The notes under the pieces: generated by a model
Told to the model about the DNA's origin: nothing
The model's input: only the letters and a program-made list of their open reading frames with translations
Databases searched by the model: none
Made by a program: the position numbers and the translations under genes
Assembly: GCA_018136815.1 (NCBI GenBank)
Contig: CM030931.1
Coordinates: 9,669,829-9,733,828 of the forward strand
DNA length: 64,000 nt
Source: Isochrysis galbana
Lineage: Eukaryota > Haptophyta > Isochrysidales > Isochrysidaceae
Direction of reading: 5' to 3'
In this document: in pieces, positions 1-9,463 of the stretch
Position numbering within the stretch: position 1 is the stretch's first letter
How the letters are laid out: the number at the start of each line of letters is the position of its first letter

Positions 1-350
1 AACCTCCATTACTCGCGGAGCGACTCGTGAGTTCGCGCAGTCGGGAAGCATGCTCCGACGAGGAAGCATTGAGCGAATCCGGATTGGAGAATTAGAAGTC
101 ACATTTTTGTGTGACGGCGGGTGTTCCTATCTATGCAACGGCTCGAACTGCTCCTAGCACTCGAGCTCCATTCATAGATATCACATTGTGTTATGCCTCC
201 CTTCCGTCTCATCCTCTGCTTCCATCTACCTTCCTTCCTTGCCCCCCCCCCCCCCATCATGATACACTCATTTTCGTGGACCCGAACGGAAGGCGAGATG
301 GGCACCTACAATAGCTCACATGCGATATTGCGATATTTGTCGGCAGAACT

Positions 351-660
351 AACTATCGCTAAAACGATAGGGTCATGAAGGCCGCGTGCCGCTCCCCTCT
401 TCCCCTGCCGCCATTCCCCCGCCGCGACGGACGATCGGGCCATGCTCGACGCCTCGCACCCGAAGCGCCCACGAGAGAGCGCCCCCTCGACCCAGGTGCG
501 CACGAGACTCGTCCCGTGCCGACCCCGAACTACCGAGCACCAGCAAATCCACCATGGCCAGCAAGGCCCACACAACCCACAAATCCTCCCTACCACCAAT
601 CACAATCACCAATGGCCACCCACCAACCGAGACAAGCCGGCACATAGCCGCATCCCATAG
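351..660 (+). mobile_element. LINE-like element, 5' end fragment
   Basis: The first bases carry the same 5' hairpin plus start codon seen at 8798-8824 and 32179-32207 on the other strand: CTATCGCT-aa-AACGATAG followed by GGTCATG. An ORF opens at the ATG at 375 and runs about 90 codons, rich in Pro, Arg and Ala, with a composition like the start of the ORF1 proteins of the other copies. The body and 3' end of the family are not seen here, so this is a truncated or internally deleted copy. The right boundary is approximate. Confidence 0.55.
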
Positions 661-690
661 ACACCTTCAAGAATTCAATTAATTAAACCT

Positions 691-1501
691 TTGTCGTATT
701 CCATACGATGACAGACTTTTACTTATAACCTATGGGTTTATAACCTGTGGGTTATTTTAAGCCTCAAGGTCTCGTCGATTGGTATACCGCCTCTTCTCTT
801 ACTTTCTCTCGATGTCATCAAATGTTCCATGACCGTCTTTTGTCTTCTCTCGTCCATCGGTTGTAGGTCCCCAGCGAGGTCTGCCCTCGTTGTGCCGACC
901 CCTCTGTCGCATGTCTGCGCGTTGCTGAATTGCCCTGGTGCCGACGCCTGGCCGTCCGTCCAGGTGTGGTTAGTTTTCGCCCTGTTTGGTTTAGTTTGTG
1001 TGGTTCTGTGCACTCAGACTTTTTGAGTCCTTGCGTTATAGTCTCCCGTGTCTACCTCGGACCTAAGAAGCTCCCATTCTCATTCTCTCTCTTCCACTAG
1101 CTCGCTAGCTAGCCTCGTCTCTACTCTCCGACGCCACGCGTCGCTATCCTCCGACCTCCGGTCTACCTCATCGCTCGTAGCGCTCGATGGCAGACACTGT
1201 CAGACCCGACTCTTACTATGACCTTTCAGACTTCTTCCCGCAAGCAACAATCAACGATCCTTCCACGACCGCGTCAGCTGCCGGCTCGATCGAACGGCCC
1301 TCTGCCTACGAGCCTGTAGTCATCGCATGTTCGACAAGCACAAATTCCGCCTTGGCGCCTACGACCGCGCCCTCTCACAGTCCCGCTCCCCCTCGGTCCA
1401 TGGGAGCAGCGGGAACCTCTTTTGGCCCACAAGGGGTCCACTTCGTCGGAGCCGGCGGCTCCTTGTCGTATTCCATACGATGACAGACTTTTACTTATAA
1501 C
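691..1501. repeat. 39-bp direct repeats 734 bp apart
   Basis: The 39 bases starting TTGTCGTATTCCATACGATG at 691-729 recur at 1463-1501 with no visible change. Between them lies GC-rich sequence with an ORF at 1187-1483 (98 codons, Ser/Pro/Ala/Thr-rich). The second repeat lies over the end of that ORF. The arrangement could be a small insertion flanked by a duplicated end, or the remains of a terminal-repeat element. I recognise no protein family in the ORF. Confidence 0.5.
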
Positions 1502-1532
1502 AGGCTCCGATCAGCTCGTGAGCTCATGACGG

Positions 1533-2624
1533 ATGGCGAGCCCGGCCCTTGGACATATTTTTCTTCAGATGGCAGATGGGAACTATCAGGGATCAGGGCT
1601 ATCTCAAGTCCACACTCCTCACATCTCACATCTCTCGTCCACACCATTTAAATCGTCCGGAAGCCGCCCGCTTGCCTCCTCGATGGGGTGGACGAGCGAC
1701 GGCAGGTACGACCGAGCCGCAGGCGCACAGGAGAACTTCTCGCCGCAGACCCCCGGACTGAAGGTGCTTGAGGCGAGCAGTGAGTGCACCGGTCCGGCTA
1801 CAGCTGCCATACAGAAAAGATTAATGTCGGCAGAGCAGCTTCTGGGCGGCTGCTCCGAGATGCCACTCCGAGCTGTCGTCCAACTTTCTCCTGAGACTGA
1901 GGCTGCACACACCCATCCACCAGTGCGGCGCACCGTATCAAGTGTGCGTTCCAGCTGCAGCACAGAGCTTTTCCTCGCGGGCGCCTCGCCATTCGAGGTG
2001 CGTGTGATGGGGATAGATTGCCTAAAGACCAAGGTCCGCTGGTACCGGGTCCGACTGATCTGTAGACACCGCCCTGGGTCTGCTTGGGAGGTCATGCGGC
2101 GGTTCTCGGAGTTCGACATGCTCTTGCGTCGGATCATGAATGAAGGCGAAGACTTACCCCCCCTTCCATGCAAAATGCCATCCTTGCTGCTGAGTCCCAC
2201 GGAGCAGCAGAAACGCATAATCGGGTTGCAACACTTCTCTGAGGCAGTGCTTGCCAATCCACTTTTGCTTGCAATGCCAGTCGTGAGTCGATTTTTCGAC
2301 CTCGACTTTGGGCTTTGGCATGCAACATCTTCGCTATCACCTATGATAGATCGAGGGGCACAGCGAGCAGCAAGGATGATTCAGGCAGAGGCGCGGCGTT
2401 GGCTGAGAGGGCGCCATATGCCGCGTTGGGCTACGGCTGCGAAGGCATGCACATTTAATGGTCTTGATAAGGAGAATCGAGCAGTAGGAAATAGATTGGG
2501 AGCGTCAACAGATTTCTTGGCATTGACAGCTCAAGCGGCGGGTGCAATCTTCGCTCCGAAGAAAGGAAAATCCGGCAGCCGTGCCGCTTTACAGCCGTGG
2601 AATTCAAACTATGGAGCATATTAA
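1533..2624 (+). CDS. PX-domain protein with an IQ-like motif
   Basis: Single open frame of 363 residues. Residues about 150-255 match a phox-homology (PX) domain: an Arg-rich strand, the MRRFSEFDMLLRRI segment corresponding to the conserved R-R-F/Y-x-x-F phosphoinositide site, a proline turn (DLPPLPCK), and a helix ending before RFFDLD. PX domains bind phosphatidylinositol phosphates, usually PI3P, and place proteins on endosomes. Residues about 280-295 (AARMIQAEARRWLRGR) look like an IQ motif that could bind calmodulin or a myosin-type light chain. The amino-terminal 150 residues are Ser/Pro-rich and probably disordered. The start at 1533 is the first in-frame ATG, and a downstream ATG at about 1683 is also possible. 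No BAR domain is visible, so it is not a classic sorting nexin. The PX call is firm; the cellular role is open. Confidence 0.75.
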   Translation: MASPALGHIFLQMADGNYQGSGLSQVHTPHISHLSSTPFKSSGSRPLASSMGWTSDGRYDRAAGAQENFSPQTPGLKVLEASSECTGPATAAIQKRLMSAEQLLGGCSEMPLRAVVQLSPETEAAHTHPPVRRTVSSVRSSCSTELFLAGASPFEVRVMGIDCLKTKVRWYRVRLICRHRPGSAWEVMRRFSEFDMLLRRIMNEGEDLPPLPCKMPSLLLSPTEQQKRIIGLQHFSEAVLANPLLLAMPVVSRFFDLDFGLWHATSSLSPMIDRGAQRAARMIQAEARRWLRGRHMPRWATAAKACTFNGLDKENRAVGNRLGASTDFLALTAQAAGAIFAPKKGKSGSRAALQPWNSNYGAY

Positions 2625-2629
2625 GCAGG

Positions 2630-3150
2630 CTTCACTTGCACAAACACAAACGATGCATTGCACAAGTGCGAGTGGCGAGTGCAGTATAGTGTGATTAAAT
2701 TTAGGCCATGTCCATTGTGGATAAAATATCTTCTATGCCATTGTATTATGAACCAAGGTAGTTCACCGTGGGGAGGCGCGCCTAGTGCCTAGTGCCTGCC
2801 ATCGTTCTCTGTCTCTGTCGTTAGGGGGCTTACGTCAATGGTTGTGAGAGGGCGCCCCTAACCCTTAGGCGGATGCGTTGGAGTGGGAGTTCCCGGGTGA
2901 TTGCAAGTGCCTTTCTCCATGTTGCGGGTAGGGGGAGTCCGTCCCCGCGCCCGAGAGGACCAGTTTCCCCCCTCTCTCCCCCGGTCGTTCTCCGTCCGGC
3001 CCAGTAGGTCGCCGGCGGGATCAGGGATCATGTCGCGAATGGCGCCCGTGAGGATCCGGCGTGCCACCATCCCTGGGTCGAGGCGACGGGTTTGAGAGAA
3101 GCGACGAGGGCGCTACGCTGCGCGTCAAGCGCCGCACAGCGAGAGGGCCC
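2630..3150. other. Intergenic stretch, no gene seen
   Basis: From the end of the PX gene to the gag-like fossil I see only short ORFs and GC-rich sequence. The 2780-2810 stretch holds a short doubled word (AGTGCCTAGTGCCTGCC). Nothing else can be supported. Confidence 0.4.
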
Positions 3151-3157
3151 TACAACA

Positions 3158-4503
3158 ATGGACTGCGATGCGGAAGGATATAGGCACGGGGAGATGGCGC
3201 GATGCGCCGAAGACGAGGGCGACTCCCTCGTGGCGCCCGGGGTGTTGAGTATCACCAAGTGGGGGCGACCAGCGATGAGTCGGACGACGGAAACGAAAAC
3301 ACGGAGAGCGAACGGAAGAGCGGCGCCAATCGAGGAAAGGCTATCGAGCGGAGAAGAGTTCGGTTCGAGTGTAAACGATCTTGCGAGGAACGGTAGCGAC
3401 GAGGAACGAGACGGGGCTTCGAAGCCTGATTACCGGGCTGCTGCACCGCCGGCAAGTTACCACTCCAACTCACCGTTGCCGGCTATACTGACCGATCCAC
3501 CCGGCCGAAAGGTAGGCTCGTCTCGGCCGCCCAGCCGTCGCTGCGATCCGCCGGCGAACGGCCAAGGGCTACCGCCCGATTTGGGCGTATCCCGGTGGAC
3601 GCCCGAGCTCTGGAATCGGGCCCGAGCCCGCTTCTGGGCCGTAGCAGGCTATGCCAAGCACCCAAGGGTCTCGGCGGCGCTAGCGAAGTGCCGACCGGCC
3701 GATAATTCAATGGAAACTCCACGGACGGACGATATCAATAGGGGAATCACCACCGAATGGACGAACGAAAACAACTGTCCCTTCTTTCTGCGCTTTCCGA
3801 CCTCACGCTCCTCCTGGCACCCCAGCCAGCGAAGCCTGGAAATATGGCACGGGAGACGGTGCTCACAACCCCGTCATCTGTCAGCCATATATCCGCTTTC
3901 TGTGTGAGGCCGGCTGCTAGGGGTAGGCATCTTTATCCATTGAAAATGCCCCATTTATCCGTGAGAAATATCCAAGAAATATCCATCCGCCCCCCCCAAA
4001 TATCCAAGCAAATATCCAATGTCCGCGTCACGCGCCGCTGCCGTTGTGCTTATTGCGGTTATACCGCAGCATCACTGACGCTTCCACTTGATCAGCTAAG
4101 GTACTAGCCCGATCAGCACCAAACAAACATTGCAACAATGAAAACACACGTTCTGAAGAAGCTGGGTTTGGGGCTCAGACAAAGAAAGAGCCACCCTTGC
4201 AGCTAAGCAGCTAAGGCCCAAGTTGGGAACTTGGTGTGGTAAGATGCCCACCACCCAAGCACCTGCTTGGTGAATTCCTTCACATCTGCATGGTCAATGT
4301 CAGTGCCCCCCGCCCCCCCCAAAAGGCTAAAATTATCTCCCCTCCACCCCCCCACCCCCCCAAATATCCAAGAAGTATCCGAGATATATCCATTTGGGAC
4401 CCCCCCCCCAGAGATATCCAAGACAAATATCCGGATAAAGATGCCTACCCCTACCGGCTGCGGAGAGTGTGGATTGGACGAGCACATTCATAAGCTTCTT
4501 CGC
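3158..4503 (+). mobile_element. gag-like fossil of a Ty3-type LTR element, split by a MITE
   Basis: From about 3415 the translated sequence is closely similar to the gag-like region of the Ty3 element at 54746-55300 (shared words: ILTDPPGRK, LGVSRWTPELWNRARARFW, CRPADNSMETPRTDDIN). The first in-frame ATG is at 3158. The Cys/His-rich end continues after the MITE, at 4454-4503. No LTRs, protease or reverse transcriptase accompany it, so it is a fragment of a broken element with several breaks. The MITE inserted later, because its target duplication is cut from this sequence. Confidence 0.7.
3916..4453. mobile_element. hAT-type MITE, 538 bp, perfect TIRs and 8-bp TSD
   Basis: The element has perfect 21-bp terminal inverted repeats beginning TAGGGGTAGGCA. 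It is flanked on both sides by the 8-bp target duplication CCGGCTGC (3908-3915 and 4454-4461). The empty site is visible in the homologous sequence near 54825, where GCCGGCTGC-type sequence is continuous. Inside are many copies of the word ATATCCA/TGGATAT near both ends and poly-C tracts, with no ORF. TAG-start TIRs plus an 8-bp TSD are the hallmarks of the hAT superfamily, so this is a non-autonomous hAT derivative. Confidence 0.88.
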
Positions 4504-4590
4504 AACCTACTTTTATAAGTGGGGGTCAATGGGGGCCTCGCGCCTCCCTCTCTCCAAAGTCGCGTTCCGTCAAAAGAGGACCAGGTGGTT
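4504..4590 (-). repeat. Dispersed repeat terminus, copy 1 (type D)
   Basis: Contains CCTACTTTTATAAGTGGGGG followed by TCAATGGGGGCC and a GC-rich stem. The same block occurs at 29659-29725, and in reverse at 17530-17584. The gag fossil ends exactly where it begins. The downstream words GTCGCGTTCCGTC and AGAGGACC recur in reverse at 32207-32233. Confidence 0.6.
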
Positions 4591-4667
4591 CTTCAACATA
4601 TCTGTTTTCTTTTTACTTATTAACAACAGTGGTACAAAACAAAGCTAATCGCCGTATACGAGATGTG

Positions 4668-5160
4668 CATAGAAACTTTTTCCTCTAAGGCCCACATTAA
4701 CGTAAAGTCGCCGTATACGAGATGTTTCGTTTGCGCAGCACGTGTGATTGCTTGCAATCAGTGTGCACGCCGTGCGTATGCGCATCGACTTCCCCCCCTC
4801 GCGAGGGCGCCGTGCGTGCGCATAGAAACTTTTTCCCCTAAGGCCCACATTAACGTAAAGTAGCCATATACGAGATGTTTCGTTTGCGCAGCACGTGTGA
4901 TTGCTTGCAATCATTGTGCACGCCGTGCGTATGCACATCGGCTCCCCCCTCGCGAGGGCGCCGTGCGTGCGCATAGAAACTTTTTCCCCTAAGGCCCACA
5001 TTAACGTAAAGTAGCCATATACGAGATGTTTCGTTTGCGCAGCACGTGTGATTGCTTGCAATCATTGTGCACGCCGTGCGTATGCACATCGACTTCCCCC
5101 CCCGCGGGGCGCCGTGCGTGCGCATAGCAACTTCCAGGAAGGTGCACGCCGTGCGTCCAC
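4668..5160. repeat. Tandem array, about three units of 151-153 bp
   Basis: The word CATAGAAACTTTTT starts units at 4668, 4821 and 4972, and a diverged CATAGCAACTT at 5123 starts a partial fourth. Each unit carries ACGTAAAGT, CATATACGAGATGTTTCG, the small palindrome ATTGCTTGCAAT and a CTCGCGAG core. ORFs across the array are by-products of the repeat. It looks like a minisatellite. I see no coding or RNA-gene signature. Confidence 0.85.
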
Positions 5161-5169
5161 TCTTTCCGC

Positions 5170-6324
5170 GGGGGGACTCTGGACGCAGAGGCGATCGGGA
5201 ACCGCGGGGGCACCCCTGGGACCGGGGAAAATATTACCGTATATTGCGAAAACACTAACGTAAACAATCGATCGGTCTTGGGGTCTCTCCCCTCCCCCCG
5301 GGCCCCCTCCCCCGGGTCTCCTCCCCCTCTCATCGACCTACCAGAGAGAGACGGCTCCTACTGCCTGCCTCCCTCCTCCCTCCTCGCTCACCCTCCAGCT
5401 CTCTCCTCGCCCTCGTCTTCCTCACGATGGTGGCGACTCGGCGCGCATCGGTACGGTCCTCCGTCCTCTCGTCTCGTGCTCCTGCTCGCTGGTTTCGTTC
5501 GACTCGCTCGACACCGCCACCTGTCGACTGGACGCCGAGCGCAAGCGCTGCTCGCACGACTCGTTCCTCTTCCTGCTCCAAGAGCGCGGCGGAGGAGGCG
5601 GATCCTGTTCGCGTTCCTGATGCCGAGGAGGAGGCCCTTTCCCCGACCGATGAGGCCACCACCACCACCACCGACGAGGACTCCGGGCCTGTGGGAGGAG
5701 AAGAGGAGAACGAGGACTGTGCGTCGGACGCTCCAGGTCTTCTTGTGAACGTGACAATACACAATACGGGATTGTACCGCAGAGAGGGAATTTTACTCTT
5801 AGATAGAGGGTTATACTGTTAGTAGAGAGGGCGTGGCGCCCCCAAACTTGCAGCCACTTGTAGAGAGGGCCCAAACTTCTAATGAGCTCGAGCAACCGCC
5901 CAAATTTGCAGAAAAATTCGTAAAAATATTTACATTTACCTGGGCCTATGGAGCTTTCCTCGGCACGAGATATCTTGGGACCGGAGAATGTTTTGGACGA
6001 AACTTCCTGCCGTCGGCCGAGGAGAGGCGGACGGAGAGAGAGAGAGAGAGAGAGAGTCTCGCAGAGCGACTGCAGAACGAGAAGTCGAAGTCATGCCGGT
6101 TTATTACCTTAAACGAGCCAACAATTATGGTAACAGCAAAAACAAAATTCGCATCGCAAATTTCGAGACCAAAATCTGCAAACCTGGACTTGAGGACATG
6201 GGGAATCCGAATCTGTGTGTCTTGTGCGTCAGTGGCAACACGGGGAACTGTTCAATTGTAATTATGAGCGCGTACCTTACACGAATATTCATGCCTACAG
6301 CCTTCAGATGGGCAGGAATACAAC
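5170..6324. other. GC-rich stretch without a supported gene
   Basis: Overlapping Arg/Ser/Pro-rich ORFs on both strands at 5278-5895 come from base composition and show no family I know. A short (GA)n tract lies at 6033-6056. Around 5880-6300 the sequence becomes more A/T-rich. I cannot support a gene in it. Confidence 0.4.
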
Positions 6325-6575
6325 ATAGGTCCGCTACCCTTGGCTTGTAGGTCCTTGCTTCTTTCTTCTCGGTCAAGGTTTTTGGCGAGCGAGTCGGTTG
6401 CTCTATCCGCTCGAGATTTGAGGTTTAATTTGCCATCTCCCCTTGGAGATCAGTGTAGGTTCGCTTCTTAGGTGAGGGAATCTTTCCCCTTGATGCAAGT
6501 TACATGCAAGCCTATGGCCCCTTTGGTGTTTCTTCCCCTTGGTTGCTACTCAGGGTTGTTCGTTAGAAGCGTCTA

Positions 6576-8824
6576 ATTAAACCTTCTGAAGATTCAGGGC
6601 TACACACCTACTATCTATGGGACTTCCCTTCGCTATCTACACCGCCCTTATCATCCCTCCCTCCACCTCTTCCCCTGCCCCCCTTCTTTCCTTTTTCTTC
6701 GGTTTCCGGGGTCCGGCCTCGGTGCGCTACCTGAGGCCTGGTTCGGAGTGTGGGGTCCGGGCAGGCCTTCTGGAATTGTCTTTGTTGTCGAGTGTGTCCG
6801 TCTGGTCGCTTTTTGTTTGCTTGGTTTATATCCAAGTTCCATTGTCTCTATCAGCGACTTTGGTAGGTGTATCGATGTTTCAATTTCCTTTGTTCCCTTG
6901 TTCTGTGGTCCCCTCGACAGCGTGTGCGATCCCCAGCTTGGATGCTATATTATCATCGTGTTGGCGCGGCATGTCTCGCGGGCTAAGCGTGCATACTTGT
7001 GAAGATAGCGGCATTCGGCGCCTAAGGCGCAGAATCCTCCTTTCGGTTGCTTTCCGGGGAGTCCGGCGCTCGCGCGCGAGAACGCGCACACAATTGTGCA
7101 CACGCCGTCTTTCCATGCGCCCGGGTAGTCGTGCGAACGATTGCACGCCTTGCCCACGATGTTCATGGGGCATTTCCCATTGGGGAAGCGTTTGCATAGC
7201 TCGGGTTTGTCCGGGTTCAAGGCCTCTTGGATGGTCTTCTTGGGCGGCGCCATGCGCTTGCGCTCTTCGCGCTCGAGCCGTGCGGCTTTTTCCTCGGCGC
7301 ACACACAAATGCGGAGGGGGGGTTGGAAGGCTAGGGCGTAGTCTTTCTTATATCCCTTGCATCCCTTTGGACCCGCGTGGATGCACAGGTTCTTTATGTC
7401 GCCGCCGAGCTCGCGGCAGTTCCGGACCGCGTACTCAATGGGGTAAGGGGCTCCGTTGACGCTGAGAAGGATCTTGCGCGGAAAGTCGAACGATTTGAAC
7501 GAGCCTTGCTTGGGGGTCACGTAGAGATGGTAGACTTCCTTCTTACCTTGGGTTACAAGGATCCCTTCTTTAGTGAGGATCTTGGTCCGTTCTTGGTTCC
7601 CTTGTAGGAAGTAGAAGCCTTGGTTCTCAACCGCCTTGGCGAGCGAACTGATTGTAATAATACTCTTCAGTTCGAACTTGTAGTTGCGCACCACTAGGTG
7701 CGCCGAGACATCTTGGAAGGCACCGGCCACCGCTTTGTCGGACGCCCGCGGGAGTCCCTTGAGCTTTTCGTCGAGGGTTTGATATTTGACCGCTATTGGG
7801 CACGGGATGCCCGCCTTGCGAAAGTCGGCTACGTCTTTGTACATTTCGCGAAATTGATTCGCGCAATCCGCCGTGACCATAATCTCCCATGGACCGGAGG
7901 CGCTCTTAGACAGAAAGTCGGGTTCTAGGTCGACGCCTTCGAGTTTGTTGAGATGCGCAACAATGGCGCTCAGGGTCTCTTCGTCTTTAGCCTTGTGGCC
8001 CTTCTCGTACGCCGTGAAGGTGATGACGATCTTGTGAGAGTCTGGGAATTCGGCCTCTTCCTCGGGCTCGGGCTCGAGGTCTTCGTCGAGTAGGGCCACC
8101 TGTGTGACCGTGGGGGAAGATGAGATTAGTCTCTTGTTTGTTCGCGTTTCTCTAGGGCCCAACGGGCTCAGTGTGCCTTCAGCGCTACAGCTTCCTCTCC
8201 AGGATTCCGAGTGGGGTGCATTTTGTGTTGGCCCAATTTCGTGTTGGTGTTTGTTGTGGTGGGCCTCTGAGGCCAGTGTTGTGCTCGTCGCTCTGGCGCC
8301 CGAGACGCGGCCTTCTGCCCGTCCTTCGTCGTCGCTGTAGAGTGCCTCTCCGGTGTCGTCTTCTCTGTTGTCTCTGTCCCCCTTGTTGGGGGCCCACAGC
8401 TGTTCAGTGTTCTTGGCCTTTGTCAACATACCCCCATGGGGGTCTTGTCTATGATGGTGCCGGGCCAGCCCCTCGTGCCGGGGCACGAGGGCGGTACCGC
8501 GGCTGTGTAGGGGCCAGGCCCGGAGGCCTTCCCTGTTGGAACGTCCCTCTTGTGTGGTGTGGCTGGGGTGGCTGTGTGGGGTGATGTGGGTGTGCTGCAT
8601 GCTGGCTGCTGCCAGCATGCAGGCTGTTGCGTCTCCGTTCTCAGGGGTGGGCGGGCGCGGCCCGCTGGCTCCTGTGCCCACCTGGTCGGGCGGGTCGTCT
8701 TGGCGTGGTCGCTTCGGCGACAGTGGCGTGTCCATGAACGCTTCGTCCATGGCGGCGAGGGCGGCGGCAGCGAGGGCGGGAGGCGGCGCGCGCTCCATGA
8801 CCCTATCAGTTTACTGATAGTTGC
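6576..8824 (-). mobile_element. ORF1-only LINE-like retroelement with 16-bp TSD
   Basis: The insertion is bounded by TCGTTAGAAGCGTCTA at 6560-6575 and 8825-8840, a variable-length duplication typical of target-primed reverse transcription. On the minus strand it begins with a hairpin (CTATCAGT-aa-ACTGATAG), has one long ORF starting about 25 bases in, and ends with a 3' region shared with the copies at 31390 and 38665. No reverse transcriptase is encoded, and only about 370 bases follow the ORF. This parallels 'half-LINE' families, in which an ORF1-bearing derivative moves with enzymes supplied by a full element. Confidence 0.75.
6945..8798 (-). CDS. ORF1-like protein with CCCH zinc fingers
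   Basis: Uninterrupted ORF of 617 residues from the ATG at 8798. The first 210 residues are low-complexity (Pro, Thr, His, Ala). Residues about 220-470 form a globular part with alternating strands and helices. Residues about 535-617 carry Cys/His clusters: CKRFPNGKCP followed by CNRSH, and CALGAECRYLH (C-x5-C-x3-H). CCCH clusters usually bind RNA, consistent with an ORF1 nucleic-acid chaperone role. The element around it has no reverse transcriptase. The intact frame suggests a recent insertion or selection for the protein. I know no precise family, so the ORF1 assignment rests on the element structure. Confidence 0.7.
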   Translation of the reverse strand: MERAPPPALAAAALAAMDEAFMDTPLSPKRPRQDDPPDQVGTGASGPRPPTPENGDATACMLAAASMQHTHITPHSHPSHTTQEGRSNREGLRAWPLHSRGTALVPRHEGLARHHHRQDPHGGMLTKAKNTEQLWAPNKGDRDNREDDTGEALYSDDEGRAEGRVSGARATSTTLASEAHHNKHQHEIGPTQNAPHSESWRGSCSAEGTLSPLGPRETRTNKRLISSSPTVTQVALLDEDLEPEPEEEAEFPDSHKIVITFTAYEKGHKAKDEETLSAIVAHLNKLEGVDLEPDFLSKSASGPWEIMVTADCANQFREMYKDVADFRKAGIPCPIAVKYQTLDEKLKGLPRASDKAVAGAFQDVSAHLVVRNYKFELKSIITISSLAKAVENQGFYFLQGNQERTKILTKEGILVTQGKKEVYHLYVTPKQGSFKSFDFPRKILLSVNGAPYPIEYAVRNCRELGGDIKNLCIHAGPKGCKGYKKDYALAFQPPLRICVCAEEKAARLEREERKRMAPPKKTIQEALNPDKPELCKRFPNGKCPMNIVGKACNRSHDYPGAWKDGVCTIVCAFSRASAGLPGKQPKGGFCALGAECRYLHKYARLARETCRANTMII

Positions 8825-9463
8825 TCGTTAGAAGCGTCTAGAAGGTTCACGCTCAACGGCAAGATTTATTCGGTCGCAAGATATCTCGTTGCGATTTGTA
8901 TCCGAAGTGATCGCCGCGGTCGCGCGACATGACGCTCCCCTTCGGACTTTCCGCTACGTGGGAAGTTACAACGGAGACACGCTCCGGCCGTCGCTGCGGA
9001 GTCTCTCTCTCTCTCTCGCTCTCTCTCTCCGTCTCTCGCGACGTGTTTGGGTTATTGGTGATTTGGGGTCGCGGTTGCTTGATGATTTGCTTGGTTTGGG
9101 TGAATGATTCCAGTGTGTTCGTGAGTCGGTGTATCCTGTTGTTCTCAGGTCCGTTGTCCGTCGTTGTTCGCTGCGTCGCTGCACTCAAGCAGCCTAGGCT
9201 CCCTCCCTGAGGGAAGAGTTCTTTGTAGGTCTAACAATCTCTTAAAACCCAACACACTAGGGCCGCTAGGAGCACCTCACCGCCCCACAGCCCTTCGTTC
9301 GCCGTTCGTTCCCCGTCAAGACACCCAAATGGGGATGCCCGACCCCATCCAGAATTTCATTCACCCGACTCCCGGCGGGGAGGAGGGCCAAAGCGCCGCG
9401 CTAACCGCCGGTGCCGCTCGCGACGGAGTGGCTCAGAGCCCTCCGGCTCCGCTCGACCCAACA

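Larger units (their letters stand above)
6325..9463 (+). mobile_element. Ty3-type LTR copy (5'-truncated), interrupted by an ORF1-only element
   Basis: 6325-6575 and 8825-9463 together match the solo LTR at 25673-27016 and the LTR at 45390-46713, in the opposite orientation. Shared landmarks include the GCTTGTAGGTCCTTGCTTC block, the GAGCGTGTCTCC/(GA)n block, and the end near GGCTCCGCTCGACCC. The inserted element at 6576-8824 is flanked by a 16-bp duplication of LTR sequence, which proves it came later. The left part of the LTR is not seen before 6325. Broken fossil. Confidence 0.8.

Noticed and set aside
5278-5895. Arg/Ser/Pro ORFs on both strands of up to 157 codons
   Set aside because: Overlapping frames on both strands with skewed composition and no domain. 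Most likely non-coding GC-rich DNA.
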